Assembly (NCBI RefSeq): GCF_019049325.1
Contig: NZ_JAGMUO010000014.1
Coordinates: 248,001 to 312,000, forward strand
From: Streptomyces sp. AC512_CC834
Lineage (GTDB): Bacteria; Actinomycetota; Actinomycetes; Streptomycetales; Streptomycetaceae
DNA: 64,000 nt
Direction of reading: 5' to 3'
Part shown: piece by piece, positions 42,213 to 51,610 of the stretch
Layout of the letters: the number at the start of each line of letters is the position of its first letter
How positions within the stretch are numbered: the stretch's first letter is position 1
The notes under the pieces: generated by a model
Database searches by the model: none
What the model was told of the DNA's origin: nothing
The model's input: the letters and a program-made list of their open reading frames with translations, nothing else
Translations under genes and position numbers: made by a program

Positions 42213-43976
42213 ATGCATCGGTACAGGTCCCACACCTGCGGCGAGCTCCGCTCCTCTGACGTCGGCACCGACGTCCGACTGAGTGGCTGGCTGCACAATC
42301 GGCGCGACCTGGGCGGCATCCTCTTCATCGATCTGCGCGATCACCACGGCATCACGCAGCTCGTCGCCCGGCCCGGTACCGAGGCGTACGAGGCGCTGGA
42401 CAAGCTGACCAAGGAGTCGACCGTTCGTGTCGACGGCAAGGTCGTCTCCCGGGGCGGCGAGAACATCAACCCCGACCTGCCCACCGGCGAGGTCGAGGTC
42501 GAGGTGGGCGTCGTCGAGCTGCTCGGCGCCGCCCAGCCGCTGCCCTTCACCATCAACACCGAGGACGGGGTCAACGAGGAGCGGCGCCTGGAGTACCGCT
42601 TCCTGGACCTGCGCCGCGAGCGCATGCACCGCAACATCATGCTGCGTACGTCGGTCATCTCCTCGATCCGCAGCAAGATGGTGGCCCTCGGCTTCAACGA
42701 GATGGCGACGCCGATCCTCACCGCCACCTCCCCCGAGGGCGCCCGCGACTTCGTGGTGCCCTCCCGCCTGCACGCGGGCCGCTTCTACGCCCTCCCCCAG
42801 GCGCCGCAGCAGTTCAAGCAGCTACTGATGATCTCCGGCTTCGACCGGTACTTCCAGATCGCGCCCTGCTTCCGCGACGAGGACGCCCGCGCCGACCGCT
42901 CGCCGGGCGAGTTCTACCAGCTCGACGTCGAGATGAGCTTCGTCGAGCAGGAGGACGTCTTCCAGCCGGTGGAGCGGCTGATGACCGAGCTGTTCACGGA
43001 GTTCGGCAACGGACGTGAGGTCACCTCCCCCTTCCCGCGGATCCCGTTCCGCGAGGCGATGCTCAAGTACGGCTCCGACAAGCCGGACCTGCGCGCCCAA
43101 CTGGAGCTCGTCGACATCACCGACGTCTTCGAGGGCTCGGAGTTCAAGGCCTTCGCCGGCAAGCACGTGCGCGCGCTGCCCGTCCCGGACGTCTCGGGCC
43201 AGCCCCGCAAGTTCTTCGACCAGCTCGGCGACTACGCCGTCTCGCAGGGCGCCAAGGGCCTGGCCTGGGTCCGCGTCGGCGAGGACGGTGCGCTGACCGG
43301 CCCGATCGCGAAGTTCCTCACCGAGGCGAACGTCGCGGAGCTGACCAAGCGCCTGTCCCTGGCCCCCGGCCACGCGGTGTTCTTCGGCGCGGGCGAGTTC
43401 GACGAGGTCTCGAAGATCATGGGCGCGGTGCGGGTCGAGGCCGCCCGGCGCGCCGGACACTTCGAGGAGAACGTCTTCCGGTTCTGCTGGATCGTCGACT
43501 TCCCGATGTACGAGAAGGACGAGGACACGGGGAAGATCGACTTCTCCCACAACCCCTTCTCGATGCCGCAGGGCGGCATGGACGCCCTGGAGAGCCAGGA
43601 CCCACTGGACATCCTGGCCTGGCAGTACGACATCGTCTGCAACGGCGTCGAACTGTCCTCCGGCGCGATCCGGAACCACGAGCCGGACATCATGCTCAAG
43701 GCCTTCGAGATGGCGGGCTACGACGCGGAGACCGTCGAGCGCGAGTTCGCCGGCATGCTGCGTGCGCTGCGCTTCGGCGCCCCGCCGCACGGTGGCATCG
43801 CCCCGGGCGTCGACCGCATCGTCATGCTGCTCGCCGACGAGCCCAACATCCGCGAGACGATCGCCTTCCCGCTCAACGGCAACGCCCAGGACCTGATGAT
43901 GGGCGCCCCGACCGAGCTGGACGAGACCCGGCTGAGGGAGCTGCACCTGACGGTGCGCAAGCCGCAGCCGAAGTAG
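42213..43976 (+). CDS. aspS: Aspartyl-tRNA synthetase
   Basis: A 587-residue class IIb aminoacyl-tRNA synthetase that charges tRNA-Asp. The N-terminal OB-fold anticodon domain has [20 protein letters not shown]. The catalytic core shows motif 2 [10 protein letters not shown] with [12 protein letters not shown] and motif 3 [20 protein letters not shown]. The bacterial GAD insertion lies between. Length and order are typical. Discrimination between tRNA-Asp and tRNA-Asn cannot be decided here. ATG 42213 begins the family N-terminus [14 protein letters not shown] short GCCCCG/CGGGGC hairpin follows the stop. Confidence 0.95.
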   Translation: MHRYRSHTCGELRSSDVGTDVRLSGWLHNRRDLGGILFIDLRDHHGITQLVARPGTEAYEALDKLTKESTVRVDGKVVSRGGENINPDLPTGEVEVEVGVVELLGAAQPLPFTINTEDGVNEERRLEYRFLDLRRERMHRNIMLRTSVISSIRSKMVALGFNEMATPILTATSPEGARDFVVPSRLHAGRFYALPQAPQQFKQLLMISGFDRYFQIAPCFRDEDARADRSPGEFYQLDVEMSFVEQEDVFQPVERLMTELFTEFGNGREVTSPFPRIPFREAMLKYGSDKPDLRAQLELVDITDVFEGSEFKAFAGKHVRALPVPDVSGQPRKFFDQLGDYAVSQGAKGLAWVRVGEDGALTGPIAKFLTEANVAELTKRLSLAPGHAVFFGAGEFDEVSKIMGAVRVEAARRAGHFEENVFRFCWIVDFPMYEKDEDTGKIDFSHNPFSMPQGGMDALESQDPLDILAWQYDIVCNGVELSSGAIRNHEPDIMLKAFEMAGYDAETVEREFAGMLRALRFGAPPHGGIAPGVDRIVMLLADEPNIRETIAFPLNGNAQDLMMGAPTELDETRLRELHLTVRKPQPK

Positions 43977-44009
43977 CCCGCCGACGGCCCCGCGGTCCGG
44001 GGCTGATGA

Positions 44010-44072
44010 TTGGACAGCTTGTCCCGGCGACACGCCGCCGAAATGGCGCTTCTGCCGGGACAGACTGTCCAA
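44010..44072. other. 63-bp nested inverted repeat
   Basis: TTGGACAGCTTGTCCCGGC (44010-44028) and GCCGGGACAGACTGTCCAA (44054-44072) are complementary except at two adjacent positions. Each arm is itself palindromic (GGACA-GCT-TGTCC and GGACAG-A-CTGTCC), and the loop has a CGCC/GGCG stem. It lies just after aspS. It could be two operator sites, a terminator or the end structure of a lost element. Confidence 0.65.
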
Positions 44073-44084
44073 ACACCGACCAGC

Positions 44085-44475
44085 CTGCCCGGGGCCACGA
44101 CGGCGAGGACCGCGCGCAGGGCGTACGGCGGTGAGGGGCGACCTCGCGTTCCAGCCAGGCGGTGACGCCCGGGGCGAGGTGCTCGGCGTCCGTGCGGAGA
44201 GGACGAGACGGGGTCGCGGTGACGCAGGCCGGTGAGGACGTCGACGGCTGCCTGGAGGAGGGCGGGGGCGGGATACCGACGGCTGGGGCACGGCGGGGAG
44301 GCGCTTGCGTGGCGGCGGCTTCTCCTGGGCCACGCGCCGGGTGCGTGTCCGGGCCTGTTGCAGGAGACCGTGCGGGTGACGATTCGGCCGGTGGATGTGC
44401 GCGCACGTGCGCCGCAGGTAGCCGTGCTTCTCGAGCTTGCGCAGCCCGGCGGCTATGCGGGTGGGGCTCCGTCGG
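44085..44475 (-). pseudogene. Relic of a helix-turn-helix protein
   Basis: The minus strand encodes RSPTRIAAGLRKLEKHGYLRRT, a winged-helix segment as in Streptomyces plasmid-type HTH proteins. Then, in shifting frames, come VTRTVSCNRPGH-like text, a Pro/Arg linker and DAEHLAPGVTAWLEREVAPHR. The pieces are in the family's usual order but need several frameshifts. No start or continuous frame exists. Confidence 0.4.
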
Positions 44476-44621
44476 TCTGACAGGTCACCGGCCTGCTCAC
44501 GCGGCATCCCGGCACCCTCACCGAGGATGACGAACTTCTCCGCAAGGCCGTACTGGCCCGCTCCCCTGAGATCAACCAAGCCGACCTGCTGCGTAGCGGT
44601 CCTTCTCTCCTGAGGGTGCGG

Positions 44622-44942
44622 TCAGACCGCACCCTCCACCAGTCCGAAGCCGTCCGGAAACTCCTCCAAAAAAGCTCGCCGCGACGGATCAGACTCCTCG
44701 CGGGCCATGGTGACGAGCAGGCCGAGGAAATCGTCCTGCTGCTCACGCGACAGCTTGCTCACGACGTGAGCTACGCCTTCCAGGACCTTGACGGCGTCGT
44801 CTGGATCCAATTGTTCGTCTTCACAGCCTTCGACGAATCAGAGGACATCGACCAGAGCCTCGGCCAGAGCTCGCGTCAAGGAGGGGTACGCACCAGGCAT
44901 CGGGACGATCTCCCAGTAAGTCGGCGAAGGGAATCCGGTCAT
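44622..44942 (-). pseudogene. Small conserved hypothetical with internal stop
   Basis: Read as one frame of 107 codons from ATG 44942: MTGFPSPTYWEIVPMPGAYP, SLTRALAEALVDVL, a TGA stop (44838-44840), then FVEGCEDEQLDPDDAVKVLE, VVSKLSREQQDDFLGLLVTM and SRRAFLEEFPDGFGLVEGAV. The text on both sides of the stop belongs together, so a single TGG-to-TGA change probably truncated it. A TTG at 44810 could restart the second part. Function is unknown. Confidence 0.6.
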
Positions 44943-45077
44943 CCCAACACATGCCACCGACGTCACGGTCAGCAACCGGGTCACGAACTGCGCCAGACCT
45001 CGGAATTGGCCATGTCCTGTGCCCGTTCGGGGCTGCTGCCTGAGGAGAAGCTCACGGCGTCCACGGACCCTGGCTTC

Positions 45078-45374
45078 TCAGCGAACCCTGTGGGGCCTAC
45101 CGCCCGCGTTCCAGATGAGTTCACAACGCGGGCACTGGACGGGGTCGCGGCCGTATCTCTTCACCTGGGCCTTGGTGACGATCATGATGTGGGGCCGCTT
45201 GAACCGGTGCGCGCACGACGGGCAGGTCAGCATGCCGTCCGTCGCACTGCCCGCCAGCGGCGATGCCTCGCCCTCTGACCACGTCACCGCACGACGGCTG
45301 CGCCGCACCACCAACACGCAACCCCCTACCAGCGCCAGGCCGACCACCAGCCCAATGATCACCACGACATTCAC
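45078..45374 (-). CDS. Small membrane protein with zinc ribbon
   Basis: A 98-residue protein. One N-terminal membrane helix (VVVIIGLVVGLALVGGCVLV) is followed by RRSRR and a cytosolic domain with two CxxC pairs (LTCPSCAHRF and VQCPRCELIWN), a likely zinc ribbon. GTG 45374 has AAGGAG seven bases upstream. It is divergent from nothing and stands alone between relics and the PH-domain gene. Function is unknown. The 200 bases before it are AT-richer and contain TATCGATA. Confidence 0.65.
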   Translation of the reverse strand: MNVVVIIGLVVGLALVGGCVLVVRRSRRAVTWSEGEASPLAGSATDGMLTCPSCAHRFKRPHIMIVTKAQVKRYGRDPVQCPRCELIWNAGGRPHRVR

Positions 45375-45576
45375 GCCGCACTCCTTGGTCTGCCGTCGCT
45401 TCGTAGACCGGAAGACCCTAGCCCCGCCTCCTCGGGACGGGTCCCGGGACGGCGGTGGCATCGTGGGAGAGGCGTCATGGCACAACAGCGAGACGACCAC
45501 CGCTGTTGTCCCCAGGCGGGGCTGCAACTTGATCGCCCGATATCGATATACGGACCAGCCCCTTGCAGTTGCTCGA

Positions 45577-45942
45577 CTACCGGGCCACGAACTGGGTGAG
45601 GATCGCCTGGACCTCGTAGATGTCGACGCCCTTGGTGAAGGTCTTCTGGATGGGGGCCTGGGAGCCGGACAGCCAGATCTTCAGTTCGGCGTCGAGGTCG
45701 AAGTGGCCGGCCGTCTCGACCGAGAAGTGCGTGATGCTGCGGTACGGGATCGAGTGGTACTCCGTCTTCTTGCCGGTGATGCCCTGCTTGTCGACCAGGA
45801 TCAGCCGCCGGTCGGTGAACAGGATGGTGTCGCGGATCAGCAGGTATGCGGCGTGGATCTGCTCACCCTGGCCGAGCAGACGCGCGTACTCCTGCTGCGC
45901 CTGGGCCGGGTCGATGCTGTGCGCGTTGCCGAACAGTGCCAT
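45577..45942 (-). CDS. PH-domain protein
   Basis: A 121-residue bacterial PH-like protein: MALFGNAHSIDPAQAQQEYA, a central GEQIHAAYLLIRDTILFTDR and ILVDKQGITGKKTEYHSIPY, then SITHFSVETAGHFDLDAELK. This matches the small single-domain bPH proteins in which the conserved R-D-x-x-x-F-T-D-R-R-L strand is diagnostic. Oligomeric ring formation is known for related proteins; cellular role is unknown. ATG 45942 is the start; a hairpin separates it from metG. Confidence 0.82.
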   Translation of the reverse strand: MALFGNAHSIDPAQAQQEYARLLGQGEQIHAAYLLIRDTILFTDRRLILVDKQGITGKKTEYHSIPYRSITHFSVETAGHFDLDAELKIWLSGSQAPIQKTFTKGVDIYEVQAILTQFVAR

Positions 45943-45990
45943 GGATGGTCCCCCATGTGAGCTGGTTGCTTGTCCGATCTTCGCAAAGCG

Positions 45991-46028
45991 GGAGGCCCGG
46001 GAGAAGGTCTGCCTTCTCCCGGGCCTCC
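45991..46028. terminator. Perfect 17-bp hairpin terminator
   Basis: GGAGGCCCGGGAGAAGG (45991-46007) pairs with its complement (46012-46028) around TCTG. It ends metG transcription, which runs on the minus strand. Confidence 0.85.
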
Positions 46029-46043
46029 GCTGTAGCGAGCGTG

Positions 46044-47660
46044 TTACGCGGTCGGCTTCTCCTCGAGACGCGGGAAGAGCACCGCGCCCTTGGTGACCTT
46101 CGCACCGGCGGGGAGCCGGCCCCAGTCCGCCGCGTCCTGGACCTTCTGGTCCGCGAGGCTGCCGAGGGAGGCCTCGGCGCCCAGGGAGGCCCACAGCTTC
46201 TGCGAGGTGTCCGGCATGATCGGGTTCAGCAGGACGGCCATGGCGCGGAGGGATTCCGCGGCCGTGTAGAGGATCGTCGCGAGGCGGGCCCTGCCCTCCG
46301 GCGATTCGTCCTTCGCGACCTTCCAGGGCTCCTGCTCGGTGATGTAGCCGTTGACCTGCTTGACGAAGTCGAAGACGGCCAGGATGCCGCCCTGGAAGTC
46401 CAGCTCCTCGCCGATCTTCCGGTCGGCCTCCGTGACGGCCTTGGTCAGGCCGTCGTGGATCGCCTTCTCCGCGGCTCCGTCGGCCGTCGCGGCCGGCAGT
46501 TCGCCGCCGAAGTACTTGGTGACCATGGCCGCCACGCGGGACGCCAGGTTGCCGTAGTCGTTGGCCAGCTCGCTGGTGTAGCGGGCGGAGAAGTCCTCCC
46601 AGGAGAAGCTGCCGTCCTGGCCGAACGCGATCGCGCGCAGGAAGTACCAGCGGTACGCGTCCACGCCGAAGTGCGAGGTGAGGTCCTGCGGCTTGATGCC
46701 GGTCAGGTTGGACTTCGACATCTTCTCGCCGCCGACCATCAGCCAGCCGTTGGCCGCGACCTTCCCCGGCAGCGGCAGGCCCTGCGCCATCAGCATCGCC
46801 GGCCAGATGATCGCGTGGAAGCGGAGGATGTCCTTGCCGACCAGGTGCACGTCGGCGGGGAACGTCGACTCGAACCTCTCCGGGTCCTCGTTGTAGCCGA
46901 CCGCCGTCGCGTAGTTCAGCAGGGCGTCGATCCACACGTAGATGACGTGCTTGTCGTCCCAGGGGACCGGCACGCCCCAGTCGAAGGTCGAGCGGGAGAT
47001 GGAGAGGTCCTGGAGGCCCTGGCGGACGAAATTCACGACCTCGTTGCGCGCGGACTCGGGCTGGATGAAGCCCGGGTTGGCCTCGTAGTGCGCGAGCAGC
47101 TTCTCGCTGTACTCGCTCAGCTTGAAAAAGTAGTTCTCCTCGCTGAGGAGCTCCACCGGCTTCTTGTGGATCGGGCACAGCTTCTGCCCCGCGTACTCGC
47201 CCTCGCCGTCGAGCAGCTCGCCGGGGAGCTTGTACTCCTCGCAGCCCACGCAGTACGGGCCCTCGTAGCCGCCCTTGTAGATCTCGCCCTTGTCGTGCAG
47301 GTCCTGCACGAACTCCTGGACGCGGTCGGTGTGCCGCTTCTGCGTGGTGCGGATGAAGTCGTCGTTCGCGATGTCGAGGTGCTCCCACAGGGGCTTCCAG
47401 GACTCCGTGACGAGCTTGTCGGCCCAGGCCTGCGGGGTGACCCCGTTCGCCTCGGCCGTGCGCATGATCTTCTGACCGTGCTCGTCCGTGCCGGTGAGGT
47501 ACCACACCTTCTCGCCGCGCTGGCGGTGCCAGCGGGTGAGCACGTCGCCTGCGACGGTCGTATAGGCGTGGCCCAGGTGAGGAGCGTCGTTGACGTAGTA
47601 GATGGGGGTCGAGACGTAGAACGCCTTCGCTCCCTGCTTCTCGGTTCCAGTGGCCGCCAT
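46044..47660 (-). CDS. metG: Methionyl-tRNA synthetase
   Basis: A 538-residue class I synthetase that charges initiator and elongator tRNA-Met. The HIGH-type motif is in YYVNDAPHLGHAYTTVAGDV, KMSKS in MVGGEKMSKSNLTG near residue 305, and the connective-peptide zinc-finger ligands in YCVGCEEY and KLCPIHK. The anticodon-binding helical domain follows (DYGNLASRVAAMVTKYF). It lacks a C-terminal dimerisation domain, as in many actinobacteria. ATG 47660 is the family start. The next gene upstream on the same strand is a VWA protein, separated by 148 bases holding a tandem repeat. Confidence 0.95.
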   Translation of the reverse strand: MAATGTEKQGAKAFYVSTPIYYVNDAPHLGHAYTTVAGDVLTRWHRQRGEKVWYLTGTDEHGQKIMRTAEANGVTPQAWADKLVTESWKPLWEHLDIANDDFIRTTQKRHTDRVQEFVQDLHDKGEIYKGGYEGPYCVGCEEYKLPGELLDGEGEYAGQKLCPIHKKPVELLSEENYFFKLSEYSEKLLAHYEANPGFIQPESARNEVVNFVRQGLQDLSISRSTFDWGVPVPWDDKHVIYVWIDALLNYATAVGYNEDPERFESTFPADVHLVGKDILRFHAIIWPAMLMAQGLPLPGKVAANGWLMVGGEKMSKSNLTGIKPQDLTSHFGVDAYRWYFLRAIAFGQDGSFSWEDFSARYTSELANDYGNLASRVAAMVTKYFGGELPAATADGAAEKAIHDGLTKAVTEADRKIGEELDFQGGILAVFDFVKQVNGYITEQEPWKVAKDESPEGRARLATILYTAAESLRAMAVLLNPIMPDTSQKLWASLGAEASLGSLADQKVQDAADWGRLPAGAKVTKGAVLFPRLEEKPTA

Positions 47661-47736
47661 GGTCGAAATCCTACTGGTCGGACGGAGATCGACTCACACG
47701 TGTTTCGGGGGGTGGACGGGGGGCTTCCCCTTCGTC

Positions 47737-47774
47737 CACCCCCCGAGGGGTCGTGCACCCCCCGAGGGGTCGTG
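47737..47774. repeat. Two tandem 19-bp units between metG and the VWA gene
   Basis: CACCCCCCGAGGGGTCGTG occurs twice head to tail (47737-47755, 47756-47774). Each unit contains a CCCC/GGGG mini-hairpin, so the pair may also act as a terminator for the upstream VWA gene. Confidence 0.9.
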
Positions 47775-47808
47775 CGTGCGGCTGCTGTGCCTGTCCCGCT
47801 ACCCGTGG

Positions 47809-49194
47809 CTACGGGCGCCAGGTGGACAGTACGCCCTCGTACAGCTCCTTGTCGGTCAGCTCCTTGGGGGTCTCGCCGGCCAGGAAGTGGGAGGCGTTGC
47901 CCGTCTTGAGCTTGCGGAGGTAGTCGAAGGCCTTGTTCTCCGGGTCGCCGAAGGCGACGAAGGAGAAGTGGACGTTCGGGTGGCTCGCCGCGGCGTCCGT
48001 GAGGGACTGGGTGGCGGGGGTCTTGGCGTCGGGGGCGCCGTCGGTCTGGAAGACCACCAGGGCGGGGGTGCCGGGGGCTTCCTCCTCGGTGTGGTGGGCG
48101 AGGACGGCCGCTACGGCGGAGTGGTAGCTGGTGCGGCCCATGCGGCCGAGCGCTGCGTGCAGCTCGTCGATCTTGTTCTCGTGGTCGGTGAGGGTGAGGT
48201 CGCCGGTGCCGTCCACTTCGGTGGAGAAGAACGTCACGTGGACCGTGGCCTCGGGGTCCAGGTGCGCCGCGAGAGCGAGGGTCTGCTCGGCGAGGGCCTG
48301 GGCGGAGCCGTCCTTGTAGTACGGGCGCATGGAGGCGGAGCGGTCGAGGACGAGGTGGACCTTGGCGCGGGCGCCGGTGAGGTCGTGCTTCTTCAGGGCG
48401 GTGGCGGCGGCCTTGTAGGCGGTGGTGAGGCCGGGGGCGCGGGAGCGGAGCGTTGTGGGGGGTGTCGCCGGCTTTGACGCCTCGGCTTCGCCTTCGGCGT
48501 CCGTGTTCCCACCCGCACCGCCCGTGCTGCTTTCGTTGTCGGGTGCGGGTGGCCCCTGTGGGGCCTTGGCGCCGTCGGCGGCTGCGGCAGCGGGCGCGGG
48601 GTCGGCTGCGGCTGCGGCTGCGGGGTCGGCTGCGGCTGTGGGTTCGGCTGCGGGTTCGGGGGTGGGAGTCGGTTCCGGCTTTGCCTGCTCCGGTTCCGCC
48701 TCCGGTTCCGGCTTTGCCTTTGCCTCCGGCTTCGCTTCCGGTTCCGGCTTTGGCCCTGCCTCCTGTGCCGGTTCCGGCTTCGGTTCGGGCTCTTGCTTCG
48801 GCTTCGGGTGGGTCTCCGCTGCCGGTTCTGGCTCTGCCTCCGGTTTCGGCTTGGCCTCCTGTGCCGGCTCCGGGGCTGTGGCCTGTGGTTCCGAGGTCGG
48901 GTCCGGGGACTCCGTCGGCTTCGGGACCGTGATGTTGGCGAAGGCGGCCTTGACGAGATCGTGCTCGTTGGGGGCGGCTTCGGTGGGGGTCTCCGAGCGG
49001 GGCTCGGGGACCTGTGTGGCCTCCGGCTGCTCCGGGGCCTCGGTCGGCTCCGGGGATGCGGTGGGCTGGGACGGGAGCTTCGGCTCCGGCGCGGTGACCG
49101 GCGGTGCCGTGTCCTGCGTCGCACCCTCCGCCTGGGCGGTCCGTTCTTTGCGTGACCGGCCGAACGCGTTCCGCAGGAGAGTGAGAATGCCCAT
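47809..49194 (-). CDS. VWA-domain protein with long Pro/Glu/Lys linker
   Basis: A 461-residue protein. The C-terminal 200 residues form a von Willebrand A domain of the TerF/TerY-like kind, with the MIDAS motif in VHLVLDRSASMRPYYKDGSA, the Thr/Gly block LGRMGRTSYHSAVAAVLAHH and VVFQTDGAPDAKTPATQ. The N-terminal half is a disordered Pro/Glu/Ala/Lys linker (KPEPEAE-type repeats) after a short basic start MGILTLLRNAFGRSRKERT. VWA domains bind a metal and partner proteins; similar ones accompany tellurite/stress gene sets, but none are adjacent here. ATG 49194 is the start. Confidence 0.85.
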   Translation of the reverse strand: MGILTLLRNAFGRSRKERTAQAEGATQDTAPPVTAPEPKLPSQPTASPEPTEAPEQPEATQVPEPRSETPTEAAPNEHDLVKAAFANITVPKPTESPDPTSEPQATAPEPAQEAKPKPEAEPEPAAETHPKPKQEPEPKPEPAQEAGPKPEPEAKPEAKAKPEPEAEPEQAKPEPTPTPEPAAEPTAAADPAAAAAADPAPAAAAADGAKAPQGPPAPDNESSTGGAGGNTDAEGEAEASKPATPPTTLRSRAPGLTTAYKAAATALKKHDLTGARAKVHLVLDRSASMRPYYKDGSAQALAEQTLALAAHLDPEATVHVTFFSTEVDGTGDLTLTDHENKIDELHAALGRMGRTSYHSAVAAVLAHHTEEEAPGTPALVVFQTDGAPDAKTPATQSLTDAAASHPNVHFSFVAFGDPENKAFDYLRKLKTGNASHFLAGETPKELTDKELYEGVLSTWRP

Positions 49195-49357
49195 GTGCGC
49201 AACCCTTCGGGTGAGTTGATGCCGTCAATCCCTGGCCAGGACGGACACGTAAGGTTAGCGGTCCCGGCTTGTGATCTTGTGCAGGGTCTGCCATGCGTAC
49301 GCGGACGCGTCAAGGCCGGATCGAGACGCTGCCGCAATTCCCTCACGGCTTCCGCGG

Positions 49358-49379
49358 GTTCACCCTCCGTTCACCGCGG
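49358..49379 (+). promoter_or_regulatory. PHO box (PhoP direct repeats)
   Basis: GTTCACCCTCC (49358-49368) and GTTCACCGCGG (49369-49379) are contiguous 11-bp direct repeats that fit the Streptomyces PhoP consensus GTTCACC plus four less conserved bases. They lie 79 bases before phoX, so phosphate starvation probably induces it. Confidence 0.8.
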
Positions 49380-49458
49380 CGCCCGGCTGCCGCACGTATG
49401 TGCACCTACGGTCGCGCTGACACCAGGGCATTCAGGGATTCTCAAGGGGAGAAACACA

Positions 49459-51549
49459 GTGCGCAAGCTGCTGCCGTTGATCGGAACGCCGTCCGGTTCG
49501 CATCCTGGCGGCCGGTCCGCGATGACCTGCCGTTTCCGGTGTGGTGACGCCTGCTTCCACGAGGTGCCCAACACCAGCTCCAACGAGTACGTCGGTGACG
49601 TCATCGCCGGTGCGCTCAGTCGCCGTTCCATGATGCGTGCCGCCGCCGTCGTCACCGTCGCCGCGGCGGGTGCCGGGGCCGTGGGCGTCGCGGGGGCGCC
49701 GCCGGCACAGGCCGCGCCGGCGACCGGGAAGGGGCACGGGAAGGGGCACGGGAAAGCGTCCACGACGCGGGGGGCGCGGGGGCTGCGGTTCACGCCCGTC
49801 GCGCCCAACACCGACGACGCCGTGACCGTTCCGGAGGGGTACCGGCAGGACGTCGTCATCCGTTGGGGTGAACCCATTCTGCGTGGGGCGCCCGCCTTCG
49901 ATGCCGAGAAGCAGACCGCCGAGGCGCAGGCCGGGCAGTTCGGGTACAACAACGACTTCCTCGCGCTGCTGCCGCTGCGGGGCGAGCACGGCCGGCAGGT
50001 CCTCGTCGCCAACCACGAGTACACCGACGAGGTACTCATGTTCCGCGACTACGACCCCGAGAACCCGACCCGCGACCAGGTCGAGATCGCCTGGGCCGCG
50101 CACGGGCTGTCCGTCGTCACCGTGGAGGAGGAGAGGAGGAGCGGGCGGCTGACGCCCGTCTCGCGGCATCGGCTCAACCGGCGGGTCACCGCCACCACCG
50201 AGTTCCGGCTGACCGGGCCCGCCGCCGGGTCCGACCTGGTGAAGACCTCCGTCGACCGGACCGGCCGCAAGGTCCTCGGCACCCTCAACAACTGCTCCGG
50301 CGGCACCACCCCCTGGGGCACGACGCTGCACGGCGAGGAGAACTTCAACCAGTACTTCGCCAACGCCTCCAGCGACACCGACAAGCGCTACGGCATCGGC
50401 ACCGGCGCCACCGAGCGCCAGTGGGAGCGGTTCGACAAGCGCTTCGACGTCGCCCGGGAGCCCAACGAGGTGCACCGCTTCGGGTACGTCGTCGAACTCG
50501 ACCCGTACGACCCGGACTCCACGCCCCGCAAGCACACCGCGCTCGGCCGTTTCAAGCACGAGGCCGCGACCGTGCGGCTGACCCACGACGGGCGTCCGGT
50601 CGTCTACACCGGCGACGACGAGCGGTTCGACTACTTCTACAAGTTCGTCGGCAGCAAGCGGATGCGGCACGGCAACAGCCGCTGGGCGCGCGAGCACAAC
50701 CTCTCACTGCTCGACGAGGGCACGCTGTACGTGGCCGGGCTCAGCGGCGACTCCCCGGAGATCGAGATCGACGGGACGGGCACGCTTCCGCGCGACGGCG
50801 AGTTCGACGGCAGCGGCCACTGGATCCCGCTGGTCACCGCCACCGAGGACGGTGCCGTCTCGCACGTCGAGGGCATGAGCGCCGAGGAGGTCTGCGTCTT
50901 CACGCGGCTCGCCGGTGACAAGGTCGGCGCGACCAAGATGGACCGGCCCGAGGACATCGAGCCGTCGCCGACCAGCGGCAAGGTGTACGTCGCCCTCACC
51001 AACAACTCCAACCGCGGCGTCGGCTCGAACGCCAGGCCGGACGAGGCCAACCCCCGTAACGCCAACAAGCACGGCCACGTCCTGGAGCTGACCGAGCGCC
51101 GCAACCGGGCCGACGCCACCACCTTCGCCTGGTCGCTGTTCCTCGTCGCCGGCGACCCGGAGGACCCGGCGACCTACTTCGCGGGCTTCCCCAAGGACCG
51201 GGTCAGCCCGATCTCCTGCCCCGACAACGTCGCCTTCGACGACCACGGCAACCTGTGGATCTCCACCGACGGCAACGCGCTCGGCACCCACGACGGCCTC
51301 TTCGGCGTCGCGACCAGAGGTGACAGGCGCGGTGAGCTGAAGCAGTTCCTGACCGTGCCGACCGGTGCGGAGACCTGCGGTCCGCTCATCCAGGACCGGC
51401 GGGTGCTGGTCGCCGTGCAGCACCCGGGCGAGGTCGACGGGGCCTCCGTGGAGGAGCCGGCCAGCACCTGGCCCGACGGGCCGGGGAAGATCGTGCGCCC
51501 GGCGGTCGTGGCGGTGTGGCGCGCGGACGGCTGCGACATCGGCGTCTGA
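49459..51549 (+). CDS. phoX: PhoX-type alkaline phosphatase
   Basis: A 696-residue secreted phosphatase of the PhoX (DUF839) family, which uses iron and calcium and releases phosphate from organic esters outside the cell. A Tat signal is seen near residue 55 (SRRSMMRAAAVVTVAAAGAG, then AQAAP). Family blocks include YNNDFLALLPLRG, LVANHEYTDEVLMF, LNNCSGGTTPWGTTLHGEEN, RPEDIEPSPTSGKVYVALTN and CPDNVAFDDHGNLWISTDG. The cysteines and acidic residues of these blocks are cofactor ligands in known PhoX. GTG 49459 has AAGGGGA upstream. The PHO box places it under PhoRP. Confidence 0.93.
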   Translation: MRKLLPLIGTPSGSHPGGRSAMTCRFRCGDACFHEVPNTSSNEYVGDVIAGALSRRSMMRAAAVVTVAAAGAGAVGVAGAPPAQAAPATGKGHGKGHGKASTTRGARGLRFTPVAPNTDDAVTVPEGYRQDVVIRWGEPILRGAPAFDAEKQTAEAQAGQFGYNNDFLALLPLRGEHGRQVLVANHEYTDEVLMFRDYDPENPTRDQVEIAWAAHGLSVVTVEEERRSGRLTPVSRHRLNRRVTATTEFRLTGPAAGSDLVKTSVDRTGRKVLGTLNNCSGGTTPWGTTLHGEENFNQYFANASSDTDKRYGIGTGATERQWERFDKRFDVAREPNEVHRFGYVVELDPYDPDSTPRKHTALGRFKHEAATVRLTHDGRPVVYTGDDERFDYFYKFVGSKRMRHGNSRWAREHNLSLLDEGTLYVAGLSGDSPEIEIDGTGTLPRDGEFDGSGHWIPLVTATEDGAVSHVEGMSAEEVCVFTRLAGDKVGATKMDRPEDIEPSPTSGKVYVALTNNSNRGVGSNARPDEANPRNANKHGHVLELTERRNRADATTFAWSLFLVAGDPEDPATYFAGFPKDRVSPISCPDNVAFDDHGNLWISTDGNALGTHDGLFGVATRGDRRGELKQFLTVPTGAETCGPLIQDRRVLVAVQHPGEVDGASVEEPASTWPDGPGKIVRPAVVAVWRADGCDIGV

Positions 51550-51610
51550 GTCGGCCAACCACCCAGTAGTAGGGAGTAGCGGGGAGTAGCGGAGAGTAGT
51601 GGGAAAGGGG

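Noticed and set aside
39783..42773. Upstream extension of the SpoIIE-type protein to 996 residues
   Set aside because: The extension crosses the parS site and runs antisense to aspS; the PAS domain starts at ATG 41981.
42822..44579. 585-residue minus-strand frame antisense to aspS
   Set aside because: Most of it mirrors aspS codons; only the 44085-44475 part has independent similarity and is listed as a relic.
44481..44616. Plus-strand text VTGLLTRHPGTLTEDDELLR suggesting an ISL3-type transposase fragment
   Set aside because: Only about 40 residues, no ends or continuation, and the other strand also carries relic-like text; not strong enough to list.
44616..45278. 220-residue plus-strand frame
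   Set aside because: It is antisense to the broken small gene at 44622-44942 and to the zinc-ribbon protein, both of which have better support.
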